In this document: one piece after another, positions 23,305 to 30,119 of the stretch | Numbering within the stretch: the stretch's first letter is position 1 | Layout of the letters: each line of letters starts with the position of its first letter | DNA from: Oscillospiraceae bacterium | GTDB taxonomy: Bacteria > Bacillota > Clostridia > Oscillospirales > Oscillospiraceae | Direction of reading: 5' to 3' | Length of the DNA stretch: 33,138 bases | Assembly (NCBI GenBank): GCA_017519975.1 | Contig: JAFWRM010000006.1 | Span: 1-33,138 of the forward strand | Position numbers and translations under genes: made by a program | The notes under the pieces: generated by a model | What the model was told of the DNA's origin: nothing | What the model saw: the letters and a program-made list of their open reading frames with translations, nothing else | The model's database searches: none

Positions 23305-24228
23305 ATGAAGCTGGCGATCATCGGAGCCGGCGCCATGGGCACGCTGTTCGGCGCGCATCTGGCCCTGGCCGGCAATGAAGTGACCATGATCGACGTGGTT
23401 CCCGAGGTGATCGAAGCCATCAACGAACGCGGCATCCTGCTGGAGGACGACGCCGGCTCCCATATCGTCCCCGTGTCCGCCGCGCGGGCCGAGGACATGA
23501 AGGCTCCGGTGGAGCTGGCGATCCTGTTCACCAAAACGGTGTTCTCCCGCAGCGCGCTGCGGGCCGCCGGCACCTACGTCGGCCCGGATACGCTGGTGCT
23601 GACCCTTCAGAACGGGATCGGGAACGAGGACGTACTGGCCGAATTCGTGTCGAGGGACCGCATTCTGCTTGGGGTCACGAACTATCCCAGCGATCTGATC
23701 GGGCCGGGGCACGTTTCTTCCCACGGGAAAGGTTACGTCCGCTTCATGTCGCTCAGCGGCGTGCACGGCCCGGAGCTGGAACGGGTGGAGGAAACGCTGA
23801 AAACCGCGGGGCTGAACGCGGCGATCACCCCGGACGTAGCGGAAGCCGTCTGGGAGAAGGTGGCCTTCAACGCCGTCATGAACGGAACGACCGCCGTGTG
23901 CCAGTTGCCGGTCGGCGGGATCGCCGGATCGGAGCACGGCGTATCCCTGGCCCGGCGCATCGCGCAAGAGGCCGTGTCCGTAGCTGCAGCGTACGGCGTG
24001 AACGTGCCGATGGAAAAGCTCTGGGCAAGCGTCAGCGACGCCTTCGCCCATCATGGCAGTCACTACCCCTCCATGGCGCAGGACGTGATGAAAAAGCGGC
24101 CCACGGAGATCGACGCCATCCACGGCGGCATTCTGGCCCGGGCCAGAACGAAGGGGATCCCGGTACCCTGCATCGAAACGATCTGCGACCTCGTGCACAT
24201 TCTGCAGGCCGAATACGGCGCGGAATGA
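23305..24228 (+). CDS. Ketopantoate reductase (PanE/ApbA) family protein
   Basis: 307 residues. Dinucleotide motif GAGAMG (7-12), N103 in LQNGIGNE, catalytic K185 and partners N189 and N193 in EKVAFNAVMN, and the C-terminal S256-M-A-Q-D / T267-E-I-D blocks are all in place. ATG 23305 is preferred: AAGGAGG lies 7 bp before it, while ATG 23299 would be too close. The classic reaction is NADPH reduction of 2-dehydropantoate to pantoate. Here it is the last gene of a 2-oxoacid oxidoreductase operon with no pan genes nearby, so reduction of another 2-oxoacid is a real alternative. Confidence 0.85.
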   Translation: MKLAIIGAGAMGTLFGAHLALAGNEVTMIDVVPEVIEAINERGILLEDDAGSHIVPVSAARAEDMKAPVELAILFTKTVFSRSALRAAGTYVGPDTLVLTLQNGIGNEDVLAEFVSRDRILLGVTNYPSDLIGPGHVSSHGKGYVRFMSLSGVHGPELERVEETLKTAGLNAAITPDVAEAVWEKVAFNAVMNGTTAVCQLPVGGIAGSEHGVSLARRIAQEAVSVAAAYGVNVPMEKLWASVSDAFAHHGSHYPSMAQDVMKKRPTEIDAIHGGILARARTKGIPVPCIETICDLVHILQAEYGAE

Positions 24229-24258
24229 GCGCCGCTCCCGGGGACTCCGGAAAAACAC

Positions 24259-24301
24259 AGACGGGGCCGGGCAGACCATCTGGTCTGACCGGCCCCGTTT
24301 C
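24259..24301. terminator. Bidirectional terminator between panE-like and MATE genes
   Basis: A long, nearly perfect hairpin (ACGGGGCCGG...CCGGCCCCGT, 24261-24298, with a GCAGACC/GGTCTG inner stem) is followed by TTTC. It lies between convergent genes. Confidence 0.8.
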
Positions 24302-24319
24302 ATATGGGACACGGACGCT

Positions 24320-25705
24320 TCACGCCTCCGTCAGATTGTTGATCCAGACTCCTTTCCGGACCAGCAGCATCCCCACGATCGCCCGCGGGATGTCCACCGC
24401 CTGCACCGCGGCGTACATCGGCAGCATGCTCAGATCCGTCAGCCGTGACAGGCACAGCGCCAGCGGGATGCACGCCAGCCACATGAAGCCGCTGTCGAAC
24501 AGAAAGGTGATCATGGACTTTCCGCCGGACCGCAGCGTGAAATAGGCGTTGTTGTAAAACCCGCGCAGGGTCAGGAAGACGGCGTCCGTCAGCAGCAGCC
24601 GGCGGGCCAGCTGCCGCACCTCATCCGTCGTATTGTAGATGCGGGGAAACAGCGGCGAAAACAGCGCCAGAAGCACGGAGACCGCGGCGCACAGCGCAAC
24701 GCCCAGGGCGATCATCTTTCCCGCGGTATCCCTCGCCTTCTCCAGCTCGCCGGCGCCAAGCTCCTGTCCCACCACGATGGCGATGGAGTTTCCCATGGCA
24801 AAGGAGACGAGGAAGAAGAAGTTGGACACGGTGGAGGTGATATTGTAGGCGGCCACCGCCGCCAGGCCGCAGGTGGAATAGCACTGCACGATGACCGTCA
24901 TTCCCACCGAGAACAGCAGCTCGTTGAACAGAAGCGGCGTTCCCTTCTTTACGATCTCCCAGGCCAGCTCCACGGGCACGCGGAGCGTGCGCCATACGCC
25001 GGCAAAGCAGGGAAACCGTTCCCTGCGGCGCAGGGAAAAGTACAGCAGGATGGCCAGCTCCGTGAACCGGGAAAGCACGGTGGCCACGGCGGCGCCGGCC
25101 ACGCCCATCCGGGGCAGCCCCAGCCGTCCGAAGATCAGCAGGTAGTTGAACACCATGTTTACGATCACCGCCGTGATCCCCGCTCCCATGGGGATCACCG
25201 TCTCCCCCGTCTCGCGCATGGTAGTGGCGTAGATCATGGCCAGCGCCAGCGGTATCTGCCCGATGAGCATGATGCGCATGTACCGTGTGCCGTGAGCCAG
25301 CGTCGCCGCGATGCCCTCCGGATTTCCGGTATCCGTCAGAAACAGGGAGATCAGTTTTGGCCCGAGGCTCAGATAGACCGCCACGGCCAGTACGGTGATC
25401 AGCGTGACGGAGATCACCTTGAAGCGGAACACGCTCTGTACCTTTTCCCGGTCGCCCTTCCCGTAGTACTGCGCGCAGAAGATGCCCGCCCCGGACAGTC
25501 CGCCGAAAAGGGCCAGCTGAAAGATGAAGAGCAGCTGATTGGAAATGGCGACGCCCGACATCTGTTCCGTACCGACGCGCCCCACCATGATGTTGTCCAG
25601 CAGACTGACGAAGCTCGTAATGCCCTGCTGCGCCATGATGGGCAGCATCACCCGCAGGATCCGGCGGTAAAAGGGCCGGTCGCCCACGTAACGTTTCACC
25701 AGCAT
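24320..25705 (-). CDS. MATE-family multidrug/organic cation exporter
   Basis: 461 residues, about 12 membrane helices in two six-helix halves, the normal MATE length. The first half opens with the family's LPIMAQQGITSFVSLLDNIMVGRVG block, and the second half carries the matching pattern around GTPLLFNELLFSVG. MATE proteins export cationic drugs or metabolites using Na+ or H+ gradients. ATG 25705 is chosen (GGAGG 10 bp upstream); the frame runs on upstream into the tRNA but without a start signal. No good promoter is seen in the 125 bp before it, apart from GC-rich hairpins (CCGCCGC/GCGGCGG near 25740). Possible weak read-through from the tRNA gene. Confidence 0.9.
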   Translation of the reverse strand: MLVKRYVGDRPFYRRILRVMLPIMAQQGITSFVSLLDNIMVGRVGTEQMSGVAISNQLLFIFQLALFGGLSGAGIFCAQYYGKGDREKVQSVFRFKVISVTLITVLAVAVYLSLGPKLISLFLTDTGNPEGIAATLAHGTRYMRIMLIGQIPLALAMIYATTMRETGETVIPMGAGITAVIVNMVFNYLLIFGRLGLPRMGVAGAAVATVLSRFTELAILLYFSLRRRERFPCFAGVWRTLRVPVELAWEIVKKGTPLLFNELLFSVGMTVIVQCYSTCGLAAVAAYNITSTVSNFFFLVSFAMGNSIAIVVGQELGAGELEKARDTAGKMIALGVALCAAVSVLLALFSPLFPRIYNTTDEVRQLARRLLLTDAVFLTLRGFYNNAYFTLRSGGKSMITFLFDSGFMWLACIPLALCLSRLTDLSMLPMYAAVQAVDIPRAIVGMLLVRKGVWINNLTEA

Positions 25706-25831
25706 GACTGCTCTTCCTCCTTTCCTGCGTAAAACGCCCCCGCCGCCTTCCGCGGCGGAACCCGCGTCGGTTCCGATGACGCCCGCGGAGCACGCCCTGC
25801 GCGGGCAGCCTCGCACGGGCGGAAACCGCTG

Positions 25832-25862
25832 AAAAAAGCACTTGCCGCAGCAAGTGCTTTTT
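25832..25862. terminator. Terminator after tRNA-Ala
   Basis: A near-perfect stem (AAAGCACTTGC / GCAAGTGCTTT) with a 4-nt loop has T runs on both strands. It lies right after the tRNA 3' end on the minus strand. Confidence 0.85.
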
Positions 25863-25863
25863 C

Positions 25864-25939
25864 TGGTGGAGACGGAGGGATTCGAACCCTTGACCTTACG
25901 GATGCGAACCGTACGCTCTCCCAACTGAGCTACGCCCCC
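25864..25939 (-). tRNA. tRNA-Ala (anticodon CGC)
   Basis: A full 76-nt cloverleaf with encoded CCA: acceptor GGGGGCG/CGTCTCC, D-arm GCTC/GAGC, anticodon stem TACGG/CCGTA with loop TTCGCAT (anticodon CGC, reads GCG), and T-loop TTCGAAT. The G3-U70 wobble pair that identifies alanine tRNAs is present. The first T-stem pair (49-65) is an A-C mismatch. Confidence 0.95.
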
Positions 25940-25953
25940 AAGCCACCTGCGGC

Positions 25954-25982
25954 ATTATAGCAAATATCCCCGGGCTTGTAAA
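25954..25982 (-). promoter_or_regulatory. Promoter of tRNA-Ala
   Basis: On the minus strand: TTTACA (25982-25977), 17 bp, a perfect TATAAT (25959-25954), 14 bp before the mature 5' end. Confidence 0.75.
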
Positions 25983-26150
25983 GTGCGGATTTCAGGTTTT
26001 CCCGCACATTTTTTCCGTTCCCCGTGAAATCCTTGCCATATCGTATTGCTGAACGCGCCCCGATATAATATGATGTTATGGCAGACGCCGGCGGGCGGCA
26101 TTCCGTCGCAGAGCTTTCGCCGCTCATCTAAACCGAAGGGAGGCCGCGGC

Positions 26151-26852
26151 ATGAAACAGTTCATAAAGAAAATCCGATCCGTTCCCTGGTGGGGCTGGGT
26201 CCTCGGCGTCGTCTACTTCTGCCTCCAGTACGGCATTTATCGCCTCGGGGCATGGCTCAGCACCGTGACGGGAACGGTCGCCTGGGCCTTTGAGTGCAAG
26301 ATCCCTCCGATTGACGATCTTATCCCCATCGTCCCGGCGTTTTCCGTCATCTACCTTTATTCCTACGTCTTCTGGATCTTCGGTCCGATCGCCGCCTCCC
26401 TGACGAAAAAGCGGAATTTCGTCAATTACATTACGGGCCTGTCCCTGGCATACGTCGTTGGATTTCTGTTCTTCGTCTTCCTTCCCACGTACATGGACCG
26501 TGTGAAGGAGGGCCTCATGGCGTTCGACGGCAGTTCCGGTCTGTTCCATCGTCTTCTGGCGATGATCTACGCTGCGGACGGGAGTGAGAGGGCATTCAAT
26601 CTGTTTCCCTCCTACCACTGCCTGATCAGCCTCTACTGTTATCTGGGCGTGCGTAAGCAGCCGGAGATCTCCCTTGGATTCCGGATCTACTCTCTGGTGA
26701 TGACGGTGCTCATCTGTCTGTCCACCGTTCTTACCAAGCAGCATTACATCATCGACGTCGCGGGCGGACTGGCCATTGCCCTTCTGTGCTGGCGGCTCAT
26801 GGGAAGGCTGGATCCCGGCCGGAAGTATGCCGTAGATTCGGAAAAATGCTGA
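26151..26852 (+). CDS. PAP2-superfamily membrane phosphatase/phosphotransferase
   Basis: 233 residues with about six hydrophobic segments. PAP2 signature 2 (PSYH, 153-156) and signature 3 (S191...H198-Y-I-I-D202) are present. Signature 1 is not the classic K-x6-RP; only FLPTYMDR (110-117) stands in its place, as in inositol-phosphotransferase (AUR1)-like members. It probably removes or transfers a phosphate or phospho-head group on a lipid at the membrane. ATG 26151 is preferred because GGGAGG precedes it by 7 bp. A TATAAT at 26064-26069 may be the -10 box, but no good -35 is present. Lipid substrate unknown. Confidence 0.8.
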   Translation: MKQFIKKIRSVPWWGWVLGVVYFCLQYGIYRLGAWLSTVTGTVAWAFECKIPPIDDLIPIVPAFSVIYLYSYVFWIFGPIAASLTKKRNFVNYITGLSLAYVVGFLFFVFLPTYMDRVKEGLMAFDGSSGLFHRLLAMIYAADGSERAFNLFPSYHCLISLYCYLGVRKQPEISLGFRIYSLVMTVLICLSTVLTKQHYIIDVAGGLAIALLCWRLMGRLDPGRKYAVDSEKC

Positions 26853-26880
26853 TCCCTGCGCCATTTTCCCGATTCCGGTG

Positions 26881-26909
26881 TTGACAAATCCCCCCCCTCC
26901 AAGTATAGT
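26881..26909 (+). promoter_or_regulatory. Promoter of the FNT channel gene
   Basis: A perfect TTGACA (26881-26886), 17 bp, TATAGT (26904-26909). A perfect dyad begins 8 bp downstream at the expected start of transcription. Confidence 0.75.
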
Positions 26910-26916
26910 GTGCAGG

Positions 26917-26941
26917 GTTTTGACGCCTTTTCCGTCAAAAC
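26917..26941. repeat. Perfect 9-bp inverted repeat at the transcription start of the FNT gene
   Basis: GTTTTGACG-CCTTTTC-CGTCAAAAC (arms 26917-26925 and 26933-26941). Its position, overlapping the predicted start of transcription, suits a repressor operator; in RNA it would be a 5'-end hairpin. No regulator gene adjoins it. Confidence 0.6.
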
Positions 26942-27001
26942 GGCCGTCGGGGCCGCCATGACTGCGGTCCGCGGAAATTCAACCGTAAAGAGGAACTCAC
27001 C

Positions 27002-27763
27002 ATGTATAATCCGAATCAGATCGCCACAGGCTTCGCAGACCTGGGCGTGCAGAAGGCGACCATGCCGAAATACCGCGCGTTTCTGCTGGCCGTCATGGCA
27101 GGCATCTTCATATCCGTATCCGGCGTCGCAGCTACCATCGCCACGTCCGTTTCGGGCCGTCTGGCCGGGGCGCTCATTTTCCCTGCCGGCCTGATCATGG
27201 TCGTCACGGCGGGCAGCGAGCTTTTCACCGGAGACAGCCTGATGTTCGTGTCCCGTCTGGAAGGCCGGATCAACGCGAAACAGATGCTGTCCACCATCAT
27301 TCTGGTGTACGTCGGCAACTTCATCGGCAGTGCGCTGATCGCGCTTCTGGCCACGTACAGCGGCGCGCTGACCCCCTATGCGGAAGCGGTCGTTTCCACC
27401 GCCGCCGCCAAGGCTTCTCTCCCCCTGCACGAGGCGATCCTGCGCGGCGTGCTGTGCAACATTCTCGTATGCCTGGCGGTCTGGATCGCCGCAGCTTCGG
27501 ACAATGTGACGGGAAAGGTGTTCGGCCTGTATTTTCCCATCGTGATGTTCGTACTGTGCGGATTTGAGCACTGTGTGGCGAACATGTACTACCTTCCCGC
27601 CGGTGCGCTGGCCGCCGTCCGCTATGGCATTTCCGCACCGGAGCTCACCCTTTTCAACGCGGTGTTCCGCAACATGATCCCCGTGACCGTGGGCAACATG
27701 CTCGGCGGGATGTCGGTCGGCCTCATCTACTGGGCCGCGTACCTGAAAAGAAAATCCTCCTGA
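27002..27763 (+). CDS. Formate/nitrite transporter (FNT: FocA/NirC) family channel
   Basis: 253 residues with six membrane helices, the FNT length. Hallmarks are GSELFTGDSL (71-80), followed by the loop region, and GFEHCVANMYY (187-197) with the central pore histidine H190. FNT proteins are pentameric channels for formate, nitrite, hydrosulfide or short-chain acids. AAAGAGG lies ahead of the ATG. It is a single-gene unit with a strong promoter, a leader dyad and a strong terminator. In an anaerobe with acetyl-CoA- and acetoacetate-forming pathways, formate or short acid export is plausible; the window encodes no formate-producing PFL. Confidence 0.9.
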   Translation: MYNPNQIATGFADLGVQKATMPKYRAFLLAVMAGIFISVSGVAATIATSVSGRLAGALIFPAGLIMVVTAGSELFTGDSLMFVSRLEGRINAKQMLSTIILVYVGNFIGSALIALLATYSGALTPYAEAVVSTAAAKASLPLHEAILRGVLCNILVCLAVWIAAASDNVTGKVFGLYFPIVMFVLCGFEHCVANMYYLPAGALAAVRYGISAPELTLFNAVFRNMIPVTVGNMLGGMSVGLIYWAAYLKRKSS

Positions 27764-27775
27764 CCGAAACGACAA

Positions 27776-27820
27776 CGGGCGGCGGAAAGCTGATGATCAG
27801 CTTTCCGCCGCCCGTTTTTT
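27776..27820. terminator. Strong bidirectional terminator between FNT and TerB-like genes
   Basis: A long hairpin (27776-27814, about 18 bp: CGGGCGGCGGAAAGCTGAT pairing with its complement) is followed by TTTTTT. It lies between convergent genes. Confidence 0.9.
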
Positions 27821-27828
27821 CTCTGTGT

Positions 27829-28296
27829 TCAGATCATGGCGCGCAGTCGTTCCGCCGTCTGCCGCTCTTCCGCCGCGATATGTCCGTCGCTCCCCGCGAC
27901 CAGATCGCAGATCTGGAGCAGCATCGTCCGATACAGCTCCGCCAGATCCGGATCCAGGCTTCGCAGCCGCTCGATCGTTCCCGGGAGTTCCCTTTCGAAC
28001 AGGACTTCGATCCGATCGCCGGCAGTACGGTAAACCTCCCTCAGCTGATCCGGCGTGTAGTCGAATCCCAGCGCGTCGTTCAGATAGCTCACTTCTTCGG
28101 GTTTCACGTCGCCATCCGCCGCGATGAGGCGGATGACCGTGCAGATCATGTCGTTGGCAAACCACGCGTCCATCTCTCCGTCCGCCTCGACGTTCCACCG
28201 GCCTTCCAGTTCCTGGGCGTCGCACGCCGTCAGAAATTTTTCATAGTTCAGTCGGAACCCGTCCAGCGCGGGGATCCCCTGTTCCTGCTGCTTCAT
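27829..28296 (-). CDS. TerB-like (tellurite resistance/DjlA-type) acidic protein
   Basis: 155 residues, helical and acidic. Two TerB-like repeats are visible: IRLIAADGDVKPEE (55-68) and CDLVAGSDGHIAAEE (130-144). Both have the small-residue/D-G-x-[IV]-x-x-E-E pattern that in TerB and DjlA binds metal ions or packs as a helical bundle. Exact function is unknown; tellurite resistance itself is not implied without other ter genes. ATG 28296 is chosen (AGGGG ahead); a longer frame to 28329 has no ribosome site. It reads leftward from the non-coding block at 28.3-28.9 kb. Confidence 0.7.
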   Translation of the reverse strand: MKQQEQGIPALDGFRLNYEKFLTACDAQELEGRWNVEADGEMDAWFANDMICTVIRLIAADGDVKPEEVSYLNDALGFDYTPDQLREVYRTAGDRIEVLFERELPGTIERLRSLDPDLAELYRTMLLQICDLVAGSDGHIAAEERQTAERLRAMI

Positions 28297-28861
28297 CCTT
28301 CTTCCCCTTTCCAATGGCTCTGCATCCACCCGCAGCGGTGGATCTGTTCCGTACCTATCCTACCACAACGGTCCTTCGGGCACAAGCGCAGCGCCCCGGC
28401 ATCCGCAGGATTTACGGTCTGTATATTCTGCAATTCGTTTTCCCATTTATTCAGCGCGCTTCCATCTCTTCGGTCCCGCGCTCCCTCTCCGATTTACATA
28501 TTCCCGGAGCGGCTCGGAAAACCGTCCAAAAACAGCTGCTGCTTCCTTGCTTTTTTTCCATTTTCAACAGGACTCCGCACCGGTTTCGGTTGACAATAAT
28601 CTTCTTATAATACTAAATTACAAATCGTTATCCACATTCTCCACAGTCTTTTCCACAGGCGCTCACCCGTTGATCTGCAACGATTTTTCCGGTTTTTCAC
28701 TGAAAATGTGAAAACCCGCAATCCAAAAAGAGCACTTTTTCACTCCGGCATTTTTTGTTAACATAATCTAAAAATGAGGTGCCCATCCTTTCATTTTGAG
28801 GATTTCCCTTCATCTCGTTCCGAACGGCTTTCCGGACAGGAAAGGAAGGCCGCAAACAGAA
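28297..28861. other. 565-bp non-coding block, AT-rich in its right half
   Basis: No convincing gene in either strand; the open frames present are short, lack ribosome sites and overlap structured DNA. It holds a TTGACA (28590-28595) with nearby TATAAT (spacing of only 10 bp, so a standard promoter is doubtful), three DnaA-box-like 9-mers (28628-28657), a CGTTG/CAACG dyad near 28668, a TTTTCAC/GTGAAAA dyad (28694-28714), and an AT-rich stretch with GTTAAC near 28757. The left part (28297-28580) shows nothing recognisable. Confidence 0.6.
28628..28657 (+). promoter_or_regulatory. Cluster of three DnaA-box-like 9-mers
   Basis: TTATCCACA (28628-28636, perfect DnaA box), TTCTCCACA (28637-28645, one mismatch) and TTTTCCACA (28649-28657, one mismatch) lie head-to-tail on one strand. 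The arrangement resembles an origin or a DnaA-controlled promoter. No dnaA or dnaN gene adjoins it, so origin function is not claimed. Confidence 0.55.
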
Positions 28862-28897
28862 AGGACCGCCGCGGGGAAACTCCCCGTCAGCGGTCCT
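28862..28897 (-). terminator. Terminator of the tmk-mltG-U32 operon
   Basis: AGGACCGC / GCGGTCCT (28862-28869 and 28890-28897) encloses a GGGG/CCCC inner stem. On the minus strand it is followed by TTCTGTTTGC. It overlaps the last codons of the U32 gene. Confidence 0.65.
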
Positions 28898-30119
28898 GCG
28901 CGTGCCCTTCCTGCTTCATCCTCCGCAGCACGGAAAAAGCCGGCGCCTGTACCGGAAGGCGCATCCGATAACGCATCATCGGGTGCGGCGTCGCTTCGAT
29001 GGGCGTCCCTTCCCCGTCCCACATAGGGCCCGCGGTCAGACGCACCGGAGGGCGCCCGGGCATCATCAGGCTGAGCTCATCTCCCCGCGCGATCCTGTTC
29101 CTCTGGCTCAGAAGGGCCATTCCGTCCTCCCCGCACGCTTCCACGAAGGCGGCGACGTCGCAGCCCGACGCGTACATGGAGGAGCCGTTGTACTGGCCCG
29201 GGCCTTTCTCATCGAAATAGAAGCCCGTGGAATACTCCCTGTGGCTGATCAGCTCCGTCTCCGCCACCCACACCGCGTCCAGCGGCCGGCCCTCCAGGGC
29301 GGCGTCCAGCGCCTGCCGGTAGGCTCCGGTGACGGCGGCGGCGTAATAGGCGGATTTTGCGCGTCCTTCGATCTTCAGCGAGGTCACACCCGCCTCCAGC
29401 AGTTCGGGCAGATGCTCGATCATCCGCAGATCCCGGGAGTTCAGGATGTACGTGCCCCCGTCCTCCGAGATCTCCATATACTGGCCCGGGCGTTTCTCTT
29501 CTACCAGATGGTATTTCCAGCGGCAGGGCTGCGCGCACTGCCCGCGGTTGGCGTCCCGTCCCGTCAGGTAGTCCGACAGCAGGCACCTTCCGGAAAAGGA
29601 TACGCACATCGCACCGTGCACAAACGCTTCCAGCTCCAGATCCGGCGGCACGGAGCTTTTCAGTTCCCGGATCTCGTCCAGCGTCAGCTCCCTGGCCAGG
29701 ATCACCCGATCCGCCCCCAGCCGGCGCAGCGCCAGAGCCGTCTCCCGGTTCACCGTTCCCGTCTGGGTGCTGGCGTGCAGGGCACAGTGCGGCGCATACC
29801 GCCGGACCATGTTCATCACGCCGATGTCCGCCGCGATCACCGCGTCGGCACCCGCCCGGTCCAACAGCCGGAGATGGTCCGGCAGTTCCGTCAGTTCCCT
29901 GTCGTGGGGCACCGTGTTGCACGTCACATACACCTTCACGCCGCGCTCGTGGCAGTACGCCACCGCACGCGGCAGTTCCTCCGGGCTGAAATTGCCCGCG
30001 GCGGAGCGCATGCCGTAGGCCCTGCCGGCCAGATACACGGCGTCCGCTCCGTAGGCCACGGCCATGGTCATCTTCTCCCAGTCCCCCGCGGGACTGAGCA
30101 GTTCCGCCTTAGCCGCCAT
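28887..30119 (-). CDS. Peptidase U32-family protein (TrhP/RlhA-type RNA hydroxylation factor)
   Basis: 410 residues. The U32 signature is present as E164-A-F-V-H-G-A-M-C172-x-S-F-S-G, followed by C179, C195 and C199, the cysteine set proposed to hold an iron-sulfur cluster. Despite the name, characterised members are RNA hydroxylation proteins: TrhP makes 5-hydroxyuridine in tRNA, RlhA modifies 23S rRNA. Location after mltG matches the Bacillus order mltG (yrrL)...trhP1/trhP2 (yrrN/yrrO), which favours a TrhP role. ATG 30119 overlaps the end of mltG by 11 bp. Only one U32 gene is present, whereas Bacillus has two in tandem. Confidence 0.88.
   Translation of the reverse strand: MAAKAELLSPAGDWEKMTMAVAYGADAVYLAGRAYGMRSAAGNFSPEELPRAVAYCHERGVKVYVTCNTVPHDRELTELPDHLRLLDRAGADAVIAADIGVMNMVRRYAPHCALHASTQTGTVNRETALALRRLGADRVILARELTLDEIRELKSSVPPDLELEAFVHGAMCVSFSGRCLLSDYLTGRDANRGQCAQPCRWKYHLVEEKRPGQYMEISEDGGTYILNSRDLRMIEHLPELLEAGVTSLKIEGRAKSAYYAAAVTGAYRQALDAALEGRPLDAVWVAETELISHREYSTGFYFDEKGPGQYNGSSMYASGCDVAAFVEACGEDGMALLSQRNRIARGDELSLMMPGRPPVRLTAGPMWDGEGTPIEATPHPMMRYRMRLPVQAPAFSVLRRMKQEGHAQDR

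Noticed and set aside
28774-28971. A 65-codon plus-strand frame right of the DnaA-box cluster
   Set aside because: It runs through the U32 terminator and the end of the U32 gene and has no ribosome site or motif.
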